Positions 8,750 to 17,352 of a stretch of 64,000 bases of DNA are shown piece by piece. The notes beneath the pieces are model-generated. The model was not told the DNA's origin. It searched no databases and saw only the letters and a list, made by a program, of their open reading frames with translations. This DNA is from Niallia endozanthoxylica (GTDB lineage: Bacteria; Bacillota; Bacilli; Bacillales; Cytobacillaceae), in the NCBI RefSeq assembly GCF_008710145.1, contig NZ_VYKL01000041.1, positions 1 through 64,000 of the forward strand. Direction: 5' to 3'. Positions within the stretch are counted from its first letter, which is position 1. Every line of letters starts with the position of its first letter. The position numbers and the translations under genes were made by a program.

Positions 8750-9122
8750 GAAAAGAAGTCCACTCCCAAATTTTGTCGAAAGTATTTATTTTATCCATGT
8801 TACAATTTGTTTTATAATGGAAAATAATATCATTTTCCTGAACTTATTATGACAATTGTTTAAATCAAAATACCTTCAGACCATAATGTGCTACAATAGA
8901 TAGGATTTAAAATCATATATGGGCTCATGTATCTCTTTCATTAAAAAAGATTCCTCTCTTCCTACCCACTTATTATGTAATATATCTCCCAGAAAGCCTA
9001 TCTTTTTCCAGATGATTGAGAATTGGCTTATTATATGATGAAATACTAGATTAGCTTGAACATTCAACTTAAAATTATAGCATATCAATGGAAAAATATA
9101 TATAAACGGTTTTAATTACTAG
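8750..9122. other. Divergent intergenic region
   Basis: An AT-rich spacer between the Wzy-like gene and the LCP gene. I see no repeat and no convincing gene apart from the LCP promoter listed next. A 65-codon open frame at 8891-9088 on the minus strand has no ribosome site and no recognisable content. Confidence 0.5.
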
Positions 9123-9151
9123 TTGAAGCTTTTACTTATGGGGATTATAAT
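9123..9151 (+). promoter_or_regulatory. SigmaA-type promoter of the LCP gene
   Basis: A -35 box TTGAAG (9123-9128), a 17-bp spacer and a consensus -10 box TATAAT (9146-9151) lie about 50 bp upstream of the LCP start codon. Confidence 0.75.
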
Positions 9152-9202
9152 TTCTTTATGACTATGACAATACTAGACAAATTTTTATAGAGGAGAACTT
9201 TA

Positions 9203-10201
9203 ATGGAGAAAAGATCAAGAAGAAAAAAGAAAAGACGCCTGAGATGGAAACGAGTAGTTCTGCTTAGCTTTTTTGCTTTATTTATCCTCGGAGGATTATT
9301 CGCCTATAATATTTATGGGGATGTAGCAAGTGCCGTTGACAAAATGACGACGACTCTTGACCGAGAAAAGTCCGATAAGCGTGAAGAAGTGATTGAATTT
9401 GATGAGAAAGATCCGGTTTCTATTTTATTAGTCGGTGTTGATGAAAGAGAAGATGATGCCGGACGAACAGACTCCATGTTAGTATTGACAATTAATCCAG
9501 AATTAAACTCAACAAAAATAGTAAGTATTCCGCGTGATACTCGTGCTGAATTAGTGGATAAAAGCGATTCAAAACGTGATCGCGTTGACAAAATGAACCA
9601 TGCTTATGCCTATGGCGGCATTGAAATGACAATGGATTCGATTGAGAACTTTTTAAATATCCCGCTCGATTATTATGTACAAGTAAACATGCAGGGATTC
9701 GAGGATATCGTTGATGCCGTTGACGGAATTGATGTATACAATGAGTATGCCTTTGAGTTGGATGGCACCTATTTATCTAAGGGGGAGCATCATTTAAACG
9801 GTGAAGAAGCCCTTCAATATGCCAGAATGAGAAAAGAAGATCCAAATGGCGATTTTGGCCGTCAGGAAAGACAACGTGAAGTCATTTCAAAAGTTATCCA
9901 AAAAGGGGCATCCTTCTCAACGTTAACCAATTATGATGAAGTGTTGGAAGCCTTATCGGATAACATTAAAACAAATTTAACCATGCAGGAAATTATCGGC
10001 ATGCAAAAGTCATATAGAACTGCAGCTGACAATATTGAAAAAATGCAAATCGAAGGCACTAACGATTATACCAACGGTGTGTATTATTACATGGTTGAGG
10101 ATGAAACAAGACAGCAACTATCAGACCAGCTGCGTGAGCACCTAGGATTGGAAACACAAGAGCTTCGTGCAAGCAAAGCAAACACAGAGTTTAACGGGTA
10201 A
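9203..10201 (+). CDS. LytR-CpsA-Psr (LCP) family wall-polymer transferase
   Basis: A 332-aa type II membrane protein. A strongly basic N-terminus (KRSRRKKKRRLRWKR) precedes one membrane helix (~18-38), followed by an extracellular LCP domain (~70-240). This contains VSILLVGVDEREDDAGRTDSMLVLTI-type core residues and the conserved arginines of SIPRDTR and YARMRKEDPNGDFGRQERQ. LCP enzymes transfer undecaprenyl-linked polymers (teichoic acid, capsule, secondary wall polysaccharide) onto peptidoglycan. An AGAGGAG site and a consensus promoter precede it. Its position in a glycan locus suggests that it attaches the locus product to the wall. Confidence 0.9.
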   Translation: MEKRSRRKKKRRLRWKRVVLLSFFALFILGGLFAYNIYGDVASAVDKMTTTLDREKSDKREEVIEFDEKDPVSILLVGVDEREDDAGRTDSMLVLTINPELNSTKIVSIPRDTRAELVDKSDSKRDRVDKMNHAYAYGGIEMTMDSIENFLNIPLDYYVQVNMQGFEDIVDAVDGIDVYNEYAFELDGTYLSKGEHHLNGEEALQYARMRKEDPNGDFGRQERQREVISKVIQKGASFSTLTNYDEVLEALSDNIKTNLTMQEIIGMQKSYRTAADNIEKMQIEGTNDYTNGVYYYMVEDETRQQLSDQLREHLGLETQELRASKANTEFNG

Positions 10202-10242
10202 AAGAGAATAAAAGCACACCAATCATTGTAAGTGCATAAAAA

Positions 10243-10289
10243 GGGGGACTGTCACTCCATCGCTTTAAAGCGATGGGGGACAGTCCCCC
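10243..10289. repeat. REP-like palindrome, locus a (REPIN-like doublet)
   Basis: GGGGGACTGTC and GGGGGACAGTCCCCC face each other across the centre GCTTTAAAGC, giving one imperfect 47-bp palindrome. It lies between the convergent LCP and glycosyltransferase genes. Confidence 0.85.
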
Positions 10290-10305
10290 AGTTGTTTAAC
10301 ATAAT

Positions 10306-10450
10306 CAAATTCGTCTCGTCGAATTTGCACCCGGATTTTTATCACGCTTCAAAACACCACATTCTGTGGTTTCGCCTGACTAGTACATCCTGTCCGTCGT
10401 CGAGCTCGCTCGATAAACTACCTCTAAAAAATCCGTGGCATCCGCCGGAG
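10306..10450. repeat. Hairpin-rich non-coding segment
   Basis: It contains CAAATTCG/CGAATTTG (10306-10327), ACCACA/TGTGGT (10356-10370), a TCGAGC-type hairpin near 10400 and a GC-rich CCGCCGG motif near 10450. Its higher GC and dense pairing differ from the AT-rich flanks and suggest a mobile-element remnant or structured RNA. It sits between a REP doublet and the second cloverleaf. Confidence 0.5.
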
Positions 10451-10451
10451 G

Positions 10452-10590
10452 TTTAACTTCATTCAGCCATGATTTGAACCCCACTGAATTCAAAGAGCTT
10501 TTACATTCAGCCCTTAATTTTAGAAGTGGAGAACTTCTGTACCTGCCGCAAGCTTTCGGTACAAAAAAACATTTGCTGAATGAAGTTAAA
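10452..10590. repeat. 139-bp inverted-repeat element (second cloverleaf-like)
   Basis: A perfect 16-bp inverted repeat, TTTAACTTCATTCAGC (10452-10467) with 10575-10590, encloses three small hairpins: TTTGAA/TTCAAA (10473-10494), AGAAGT/ACTTCT (10522-10538) and GTACC/GGTAC (10539-10562). The right arm overlaps the stop codon of the glycosyltransferase gene, so an insertion may have supplied its 3' end. The layout resembles 6678-6818, but the sequence differs. Confidence 0.7.
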
Positions 10591-11065
10591 TTCCATCAAT
10601 GAAATTGCGGAGAATATTGAGGATTTCTTTATTTCCGCTTTTGAATGGTGCAGGCTTGAAAGTTTCGACTTCTTTCAGTACAACACTCATGTCAGTGTTG
10701 TCATCCCAAGAGAGAATGTGTCCAGTTTGGTGGAACTGCCTGACAATTTCAATTTGGTGGTTATCGTTATGTTCACCATATTTCACCAAACGAGGGACCG
10801 CAATCATCTTTTTCCCCATCTTCATCCCCATCGTAATCGAACCTGTTCCACCATGAGTAATAATCAAATTCGATTCCCGATATAATTCCGCCATATGTTC
10901 GTATGTCGTAAAATCTATAAATTCCATTTGATTTGAGCGATACTTCGTATGACCTGCCTGAACCAAAACCTCTTCCTTTATATTTCCTGCCGAAATTTGC
11001 TTGTCTACTTCCTTCAGCAACCGGTCAAACGGAAGCTCGAATGTCCCTAACACTACAAATATCAA
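10586..11065 (-). CDS. Alg13/PssE-like glycosyltransferase catalytic subunit
   Basis: A 159-aa protein matching the C-terminal half of GT28 (MurG/Alg13) enzymes: MIFVVLGTFELPF at the start, and the nucleotide-sugar loop SNLIITHGGTGSITMGMKMGK with PRLVKYGEHNDNHQIE (~85-125). Alg13/PssE-type proteins pair with an Alg14/PssD-type membrane partner to transfer a sugar to a lipid-linked acceptor. The partner is the gene immediately upstream, overlapping by 4 nt (TTGA). The start is TTG with GGAGGG 8-9 nt upstream. The stop codon lies inside the right arm of an inverted-repeat element. Confidence 0.85.
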   Translation of the reverse strand: MIFVVLGTFELPFDRLLKEVDKQISAGNIKEEVLVQAGHTKYRSNQMEFIDFTTYEHMAELYRESNLIITHGGTGSITMGMKMGKKMIAVPRLVKYGEHNDNHQIEIVRQFHQTGHILSWDDNTDMSVVLKEVETFKPAPFKSGNKEILNILRNFIDGI

Positions 11066-11547
11066 TAGATTGACCCTCCATGTACTGCCTTAGGATAGTG
11101 TTTCTTCATTTCCTTCCACTGGACGATGAATAAATCTGCAATCGGATAGACAAGCTTCCCGGACATCGTAGGGGTTGACGTTTTGGCAAAACTCTCAATA
11201 AAAACAACTTTTTTACCAAAAATTTTCGCAATGTAACACATTGGTACGGCCGTATGGGCACCTGTTGTGACAATCACATCCGGTTTTTCCCGCAAGAAAT
11301 AATAAAGAGATTTAAAGAAGTTATAGCTGATTTTAAAGACATACCGAAATAAGTAATTTCTCGCTCCGTATACTAAAAAAGACATACGATATTGCTTGCT
11401 CAAATCCTCAGTGATGATTGATTTCTCCGTAATAATATGGTAATCATACTCTTCAAAAAGAGGCTTTAGCTGCAGCAGCTGCGTTAAGTGTCCTCCTAAT
11501 GATGAGATGAATAATACTTTTTTTCGTTTTTTCGTTTGGTCTTTCAT
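11062..11547 (-). CDS. Alg14/PssD-like glycosyltransferase membrane partner
   Basis: A 161-aa protein with the Alg14-type N-terminal motif VLFISSLGGHLTQLLQL and the core DVIVTTGAHTAVPMCYIAK followed by VVFIESFAKTSTPTMSG. Proteins of this type recruit the catalytic Alg13-like subunit to the membrane and together act as one GT28 enzyme. It starts 6 nt after the stop of the upstream GT4 gene, with a GGAGGG site, and overlaps the catalytic subunit by 4 nt, so the three genes form one operon. Confidence 0.85.
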   Translation of the reverse strand: MKDQTKKRKKVLFISSLGGHLTQLLQLKPLFEEYDYHIITEKSIITEDLSKQYRMSFLVYGARNYLFRYVFKISYNFFKSLYYFLREKPDVIVTTGAHTAVPMCYIAKIFGKKVVFIESFAKTSTPTMSGKLVYPIADLFIVQWKEMKKHYPKAVHGGSIY

Positions 11548-11553
11548 TACATC

Positions 11554-12654
11554 CTACCCTCCAGTAGGAAAATAGACTTCTATTACCTGATTAAGCATCC
11601 GTTCTTGGTCGTTTTCCTCTGCTTTTTTGAATCCGTTTCTTATTAAGTTTGTACGAGTTTCCTCAGACGATAGTACATGTAAAATCGCCTTTGCCAGTTC
11701 CTCTGCATTTTTCACAGGAACGATAACCCCTGCCCCGTCCGAAAGTAAGGCTTTGAGACCGCCCACATTCGTGCCAATGACTGGTGTGCCGCAAGCCATG
11801 GCTTCCAATGCCACAAGACCAAAGCCTTCAATATGAGAAGGCAAGACAAGGCAATCAGCTGCACTCATCCATAAAGCTATTTCTGATTGATTTTTTGTTC
11901 CGAGAAAGCGAATAGCATTCCCCAGCTGGGCTTGCGTCATTTTTGTCTCCAGCTTTTGCTTAAAACCCGCGTCCTTTTCAGCACCTATGATATATAGATT
12001 GACAGGCTGATTTGCTTTGATCAGGCTTATACTGTCAACTAATTCCATAAGACCTTTTTGTTCAAGGAGATTACCGACAAAAAGGATAGATTTTTGATTG
12101 GATGAGAGTCCACATGCAGCCTTGGCAGCTGCTTTTTCTTGCGGTTTGAAAACTTGGCGGTTTACTCCCATATTAATAATGGAAACCTTGTTGGAATCCA
12201 CTTGAAAATGATTCGTGATTTGGTGATGGAGCTCATTTCCGACTGCTATTACATGATCGGCATTATGTAAAATGGTTTGAGTTAAATCATGAAGCCTCTT
12301 GCTTTTTTTTGCCATTTTATCGATGTCTCCGCCATGGGCCGTGACAATCAAACGAGTTCTAAATAACTTTTTAAAAAGAAGTCCTAAAAATCCGCTCGGG
12401 AAGACATAATGAGCGTGTACCACATGATACGCTTTCCCCTTTGACAGTAACTTGGACATCGTTTGAATCAACCAAGCGGAATACTTTTTGATTACATTTA
12501 CTTTCCCGCTATTTGGATTCGTGACAGCCAGTACTTCTATATGCAAACCTCTCTTTTTTAAAGCATCGACTTGATTCTTCACAAAAATACCAAAACTTTT
12601 ATATTTACTAGTAGGATACATATTGGTTATCACGAGAATTTTCTTCTGTTTCAT
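11554..12654 (-). CDS. GT4-family glycosyltransferase
   Basis: A 366-aa cytoplasmic GT-B glycosyltransferase. The N-terminal acceptor half begins KKILVITNMYPTSKYKSFGIFV. The C-terminal donor half has ILFVGNLLEQKGL (~190) and the GT4 signature LVLPSHIEGFGLVALEAMACGTPVIGTNVGG (~270-300), including the ExxxxxxE pair. It is likely to add a sugar to the lipid-linked precursor assembled with the Alg13/14-like pair downstream. The ATG has only a weak ribosome site. Sugar donor and acceptor cannot be read from sequence. Confidence 0.85.
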   Translation of the reverse strand: MKQKKILVITNMYPTSKYKSFGIFVKNQVDALKKRGLHIEVLAVTNPNSGKVNVIKKYSAWLIQTMSKLLSKGKAYHVVHAHYVFPSGFLGLLFKKLFRTRLIVTAHGGDIDKMAKKSKRLHDLTQTILHNADHVIAVGNELHHQITNHFQVDSNKVSIINMGVNRQVFKPQEKAAAKAACGLSSNQKSILFVGNLLEQKGLMELVDSISLIKANQPVNLYIIGAEKDAGFKQKLETKMTQAQLGNAIRFLGTKNQSEIALWMSAADCLVLPSHIEGFGLVALEAMACGTPVIGTNVGGLKALLSDGAGVIVPVKNAEELAKAILHVLSSEETRTNLIRNGFKKAEENDQERMLNQVIEVYFPTGG

Positions 12655-12860
12655 TGCTTTTTCACCATTTGTAACCCTCTTATCCTCTCTAGTCCTTGTA
12701 TAAAAAGTCGTTTTCTGTCAATTCGTAAAATATATTCACGATTTTTTCACATAAAGCCATTATAACAACTTTTACGAAAGATGAAAATCAAATATCGTTA
12801 GTTTATTAATATAAGTTAGAAATAAGACAAAAGTTTAGGTACCCTCTAGAACAAAGACCC

Positions 12861-12980
12861 GGCAGTTTAGCACTTTACCCTGGTGGGGGACTGTCCCCCA
12901 GCGGTTTAACGCTTTACCCTAGCGGGGGACTGTCCCCCAGCGGTTTAACGCTTTACCCTAGCGGGGGACTGTCCCCCAGC
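12861..12980. repeat. REP-like tandem array, locus b
   Basis: Three direct copies of a unit containing GGGGGACTGTCCCCC. Copies two and three (12903-12941 and 12942-12980) are identical 39-bp units; copy one is diverged, and a truncated start of a fourth follows. The array lies in the 547-bp divergent gap between the GT4 gene and csaB, the only repeat locus here that sits upstream of both flanking genes. Nothing else was recognised in the gap. Confidence 0.9.
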
Positions 12981-13201
12981 GGTTTAACGTTTTACCTGAG
13001 TGAAGTCCCTTCCTCTGATTCCAATGCCTTATAGTCTTTTTTAGGTTGCGCATTATACCTTTATTTCTTATTATTTAATAGATGTTTCTTTTAGATATAA
13101 TGGTTTCTGCTTAGAACGTGTATATGTATGAATACATAGTATGCAATTTATATCTGTGTCTAAAGAGGCATGTTTTGTTTATTGGAAGGTAGGGAATTTT
13201 A

Positions 13202-14308
13202 TTGAAATTTGTTATTTCTGGATTTTATGGTCTTGGCAATACGGGAGACGAGGCTATTTTAGAAGCAATCATATACAACTTGCGCGACCAGCTTCCAGAC
13301 CCTGATATTACGGTTTTTTCTCTATCACCGGAAAAAACCGCAAAGGAACACAAGGTGAAGAGTGTGTATCGAGGATGGAAACAACAGTTTAAGGAAAAGG
13401 TACAAGCCTTGCGTCGTGCGGATTTGTTAATAAGCGGCGGCGGCGGTTTGCTGCAGGATGCCTATCCGACACGCTTTCTTTTCGGTCCTCTTCCTTATTA
13501 TTTATTGATTGTCTTTCTGGCCAAGCTATGCGGGACTAAGGTGATGTTTTTCTCCCAGGGAATCGGTCCTGTTACTTCTACATGGGGAAAAATTCTTATG
13601 AAGATTTTTGCCAATATGGCGGATTATGTCACCGTCCGTGACCAATATTCGAAGGATTTACTCGAACAGCTTGGTGTCCGCAGGCCTGAAGTGGTTGTAA
13701 CATCCGATATCGTGTTTGCTTTTCAGCCTAGAAAGGATACGGCTTGTATGGACAGCCTCCCGCTGCAAAACTCGGATTCTCTTGTTGCGGTATCTGTCCG
13801 CCCTTGGTTTGACCAAGTAAAACAATTTGAACAAATCGCGCAGATTCTTGATTCACTTATCGAAGAACGCGGGATTACGCCTGTGTTTGTACCAATGGAA
13901 GGCCACCATGATGCCAAAGCAAGCGAAAAGGTTTTGGCTCATATGAAATACAGCAAGCACTGTCATATCCTTGGCACTGATTTTACACCAAACCAGTATG
14001 TGAATTTTATTGGTGAATGTCAGCTGACGATTGGGATGCGATTGCATGCATTAATTTTTTCAACTATAAAAAGCGTCCCACATATTGGTCTGAGCTATGA
14101 TAAAAAGGTTGAAAGCTTATTAAAGCGAAACGGAATGTGGGAGTTTTCAGCCGTTCTTGAAGAAATTGATGTGGAGGAGCTCACGGAGCATGCTCTGCAT
14201 TTGCTGAATGAACGGCAGAAGTACAGTGAAATAATCAGCAAAAATGCTTTGGAATTGAAGCAGGAAGCATTACGCAATGTGGAGCTGCTGCAGGAGAAAT
14301 TTATGTAA
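13202..14308 (+). CDS. csaB: CsaB-type polysaccharide pyruvyl transferase
   Basis: A 368-aa cytoplasmic protein of the polysaccharide pyruvyl transferase family. The N-terminal motif KFVISGFYGLGNTGDEAILEAI, the glycine run LLISGGGGLLQD (~75) and the late IGMRLHALIF motif with its conserved His (~280) match CsaB. CsaB adds a ketal pyruvate, from phosphoenolpyruvate, to the secondary wall polymer that SLH domains bind. The 15 SLH proteins downstream make this role very likely. The start is TTG with GGAAGG/AGGG upstream. It heads a plus-strand group with a GT4 enzyme and a flippase. Confidence 0.9.
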   Translation: MKFVISGFYGLGNTGDEAILEAIIYNLRDQLPDPDITVFSLSPEKTAKEHKVKSVYRGWKQQFKEKVQALRRADLLISGGGGLLQDAYPTRFLFGPLPYYLLIVFLAKLCGTKVMFFSQGIGPVTSTWGKILMKIFANMADYVTVRDQYSKDLLEQLGVRRPEVVVTSDIVFAFQPRKDTACMDSLPLQNSDSLVAVSVRPWFDQVKQFEQIAQILDSLIEERGITPVFVPMEGHHDAKASEKVLAHMKYSKHCHILGTDFTPNQYVNFIGECQLTIGMRLHALIFSTIKSVPHIGLSYDKKVESLLKRNGMWEFSAVLEEIDVEELTEHALHLLNERQKYSEIISKNALELKQEALRNVELLQEKFM

Positions 14309-14444
14309 TAAATAGAGTGGAATGACAGGTGAATTACATGCTGATGGGTTCTTTTTTATAAAAAGAGAGGAACAGGTAGTTTGGTTCTATTTAAAAAAAA
14401 GCAACCCTAAAGGTTTCACCTATTTAAATGGAGGTAACAAGCGC

Positions 14445-15614
14445 ATGAAAATTTTGATAGCCACGGCATATGAATATCCACATATTGGAGGTTTATCAAC
14501 CCATGTGACGACCTTGAAAGCTGGTTTAGAAGCTAGAGGACATGAAGTGGATGTTCTTTCTTTTTCCAATATCCAGCCGGTTGTCAGGAAACTATACGCT
14601 CAGGGCCCAAGTTTTGTCATCAATAAAATTAAAAAAGGCCGCGGCATTTTGTGGACTCATCGCGTTCGGCAAAACTGTTTGAAGTCGCTAATGATAAAAA
14701 ACAAACATAAGAATTACGATATCGTTCATGCACAGGACCCTTTCTCAACACTAGCGGCTGTTGAAGCAGGCCTCCCTGTCGTATCAACCGTTCATGGCTA
14801 TGCGACGTTTGAATCGATTAGTAAGGGTTCAATGATTGAAGGAAGCCCGGAAGCAAAGAAATTTCAAGAAATCGAGATTAAAGCTTATACGAGTACAAGA
14901 AAAATTGTAACGGTCGATCAACGGCTAAGAGACTATGTGAAGGATGTATCAGGTGCAGAAGGTTTGGCCATCCGTAATTTCATTGATATTTACAACTTCA
15001 AGCCTGATAAAGATAGAAAAAATGAATTGCGTGCAGAGTACGATGTATCAGTTGATGAACACGTATTGTTTGTACCAAGAAGATTGGTAAAGAAAAATGG
15101 AGTTATTTATCCAGCTTTGGCGCTGCCGGCTGTTTTAAAAAAATACCCAAACACCCGCTTAATCTATGCAGGTAACGGAAATCAAATGCCGGAAATCAAA
15201 CGAATTGTGGAGGAACATGAGCTTGAGGCCCATGTGACATTACTCGGGGATGTGCCGCACGAAAGAGTGAAGGATTACTTTGCTTTGGCTGATGTTGTAA
15301 TTGTGCCAAGTGTCCATTCTGCCGGTGTGGAAGAAGCAACATCTATTTCTGCTCTCGAAGCCATGGGATCCGGAACTCCGTTAATTGCCTGTGCAGTCGG
15401 CGGCTTAAAGGAAATCGTCGATCCAGGGCAAGACGGCTTGTTAATCGAGGAAAAAAACGTAGAACAGATGTCAGAAGCGATTCTCGACCTCCTCGACCAT
15501 CCGCAAGAAGGAGCACAAATGGCCCAAAAAGCCAGACAAAAAATCGAAAAGGAATACTCCCATCTAGCTGCTGCCGAAAAATACGAAGAAGTTTATATCG
15601 AAGCATTAAAATAA
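14445..15614 (+). CDS. GT4-family glycosyltransferase
   Basis: A 389-aa GT-B glycosyltransferase. The N-terminus reads MKILIATAYEYPHIGGLSTHV; the donor half has FVPRRLVKKNGVIYP (~210) and the GT4 signature VVIVPSVHSAGVEEATSISALEAMGSGTPLIACAVGG (~285-325). The ATG at 14445 is chosen because GGAGGT lies 9 nt upstream. An earlier in-frame ATG at 14322 would add 41 residues without family character. It lies downstream of csaB and ahead of the flippase and is probably part of the wall polymer pathway. Its donor sugar is unknown. Confidence 0.85.
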   Translation: MKILIATAYEYPHIGGLSTHVTTLKAGLEARGHEVDVLSFSNIQPVVRKLYAQGPSFVINKIKKGRGILWTHRVRQNCLKSLMIKNKHKNYDIVHAQDPFSTLAAVEAGLPVVSTVHGYATFESISKGSMIEGSPEAKKFQEIEIKAYTSTRKIVTVDQRLRDYVKDVSGAEGLAIRNFIDIYNFKPDKDRKNELRAEYDVSVDEHVLFVPRRLVKKNGVIYPALALPAVLKKYPNTRLIYAGNGNQMPEIKRIVEEHELEAHVTLLGDVPHERVKDYFALADVVIVPSVHSAGVEEATSISALEAMGSGTPLIACAVGGLKEIVDPGQDGLLIEEKNVEQMSEAILDLLDHPQEGAQMAQKARQKIEKEYSHLAAAEKYEEVYIEALK

Positions 15615-15645
15615 GTGCGTAATGGCTTTATCACATTAAAGCACC

Positions 15646-15699
15646 GGGGGACTGTCCCCCAGTACTTTAACGTGGTGCTGTGCCGGGGGACTGTCCCCC
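15646..15699. repeat. REP-like doublet, locus c
   Basis: Two copies of GGGGGACTGTCCCCC (15646-15660 and 15685-15699) have starts exactly 39 bp apart, the same period as the array at 12861. They lie between two co-directional genes, so a hairpin here could affect read-through into the flippase gene. Confidence 0.9.
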
Positions 15700-15724
15700 A
15701 TTGCGTTAATCTAACAGAAAGCGA

Positions 15725-17245
15725 ATGAATGTTATGTCAGGATTGAAGAAGACGGCTATTTGGATTACGTTGCTTGCGCTGGTTTTGAAGCTTTCAGGTT
15801 TTTTGCGTGAGAGTATTATTGCTAGACAGTTTGGAGCGAATGAGTATACGGATGGTTACTTGCTCGCTTTTTCCTTTATTACATTAGTGATTGCGATGAT
15901 ATCCGGCGGCTTTAATAATGTATTCCTGCCGCTTTATGTAAAAAATCGCAAAGAACGGCAGGCGGAGACAGAGAAAAATGCCAATGGTATTATGAACGCT
16001 ACCGTCTTAATCTTTTTTATCTTGACAATTATGGGATACTTTTTCGTTCCTAGCTTTGTTCCATTTATTTACGGGGCGATGACGCCGGAAACAGAGAAAA
16101 TTGCAGTTGAGATCACTCAATTCTTCTTTTTATTTTTAACAGCTATTGCTTTGAACGGAATTTTAGACTCCTATTTACAAGCAAGAAGAGTGTTTGTCCC
16201 TTCGCAAATTTCTAAGCTGCTTGCGACCTTAATGGGGGCGGTGTTTGCCCTTCTTTTTTCTGATCAATGGGGAATTAATAGTTTAGCGTACGGATTTATC
16301 GTCGGCACCCTAATGGGTACTGCACTTCAACTCTATTATTTGCATAAAAGTGAATTCCGCTGGAGCCCTACTTTAAAAGTAGAAAAGGATTTCCGCTCTG
16401 CTTTTATCGTATTATTGATTCCTTCCTTACTAAACTCGGTTGTCGGACAGGTCAATATGTTCGTCAATAAAATGTTTGCTGCTGGTACGGTTGAGGGTGC
16501 TGTAACCTATTTAAACAACGCATCCCTTCTGGTCAGTGTCCCGCATGCGATTTATGGAACAACAATTGCTGCTATTATTTTTACCTTATTATCAGAACAG
16601 GTGGAGCAGCAAAAGAAGTTTCAGGACACCTTCTTTATCGGGCTGCAGGTTTCACTTGTCACCTTAATGCCAATTGCGGTCGGTCTTGGACTCGTTGGTG
16701 AGGCGGCTATTTCCTTTGTCTATGAACGCGGAGCTTTTACAGAGGCAGACACCCATAACACCTATTTAGCGATGCTGTACTATTTACCAATGATTGTCAC
16801 GCAAGGGCTGCAATACATTGTCTCGAAATCAATGTATGCAAAAGGTAAGACCTCTACTGTCTTTCGGATTAGTGTTACCACCATCCTTTTAAATGTACTG
16901 TTGAATTGGATGTTTGTTGAACCATTCGGGTATGCGGGCTTAGCATTAACGAGTTCTGTTGTATCTGTATATTTTCTAACTGTATCCACCATCGTGGTCT
17001 ACCGGGACTTCGAACGTGGGGAAGCGAAAAAACTAGCATCGTTGATTGTAAAAGTAATCCTACCGACTGTTGTCATGGCTGTACCCTTAGTGTTGGTAAA
17101 TACATTTACACCGATTACCGAATGGCATGCTATTATTCAGCTATCCATCCTTATTCCTCTTGGTGTGCTGTTATATGCAATAGGATTATATGTCTTCTAT
17201 CGCGAGGCTTTCAGGCAGCTGCTTCGTACGGTACGTAAAAGATAA
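15725..17245 (+). CDS. MurJ/MviN-family lipid-linked flippase
   Basis: A 506-aa polytopic membrane protein of about fourteen helices with the MviN-type N-terminus (KLSGFLRESIIARQFGANEYTDGYLLAF) and the conserved ALNGILDSYLQARRVFVPSQISKL segment (~145-170). MurJ-type proteins of the MOP superfamily flip undecaprenyl-linked precursors across the membrane. Its place next to csaB and glycosyltransferases suggests that it exports the wall polysaccharide repeat rather than lipid II, though lipid II cannot be excluded. The ribosome site is weak for the ATG used. Confidence 0.82.
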   Translation: MNVMSGLKKTAIWITLLALVLKLSGFLRESIIARQFGANEYTDGYLLAFSFITLVIAMISGGFNNVFLPLYVKNRKERQAETEKNANGIMNATVLIFFILTIMGYFFVPSFVPFIYGAMTPETEKIAVEITQFFFLFLTAIALNGILDSYLQARRVFVPSQISKLLATLMGAVFALLFSDQWGINSLAYGFIVGTLMGTALQLYYLHKSEFRWSPTLKVEKDFRSAFIVLLIPSLLNSVVGQVNMFVNKMFAAGTVEGAVTYLNNASLLVSVPHAIYGTTIAAIIFTLLSEQVEQQKKFQDTFFIGLQVSLVTLMPIAVGLGLVGEAAISFVYERGAFTEADTHNTYLAMLYYLPMIVTQGLQYIVSKSMYAKGKTSTVFRISVTTILLNVLLNWMFVEPFGYAGLALTSSVVSVYFLTVSTIVVYRDFERGEAKKLASLIVKVILPTVVMAVPLVLVNTFTPITEWHAIIQLSILIPLGVLLYAIGLYVFYREAFRQLLRTVRKR

Positions 17246-17270
17246 ACGGATGGAAAATATACTGTAGCGC

Positions 17271-17307
17271 ATTAAAGGAGCGGGGGACTGTCCCCCGCTC
17301 CTTTAAT
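17271..17307. repeat. REP-like palindrome, locus d
   Basis: A perfect 37-nt palindrome: two 18-bp arms around one T, core GGGGGACTGTCCCCC at 17282-17296, between convergent genes. Arms run ATTAAAGGAGC outside the core. It may also work as a terminator, but it has no T-tract. Confidence 0.9.
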
Positions 17308-17352
17308 ACAGAAAAGCGACAAGACCTTTAAGTCTTATCGCTTTTTTCAAAT

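Noticed and set aside
8891-9088. 65-codon minus-strand open frame in the gap before the LCP gene
   Set aside because: No ribosome site, low-complexity AT-rich content and no recognisable motif.
12861-12980. Possible CRISPR array
   Set aside because: The 39-bp units are direct copies with no variable spacers and each contains a full palindrome; there are no cas genes.
17271-17307. REP-like palindromes being ordinary terminators
   Set aside because: Most copies lack a T-tract, they share one GC-rich core, and some lie upstream of genes (12861, 36477); a secondary terminator role at convergent sites remains possible.
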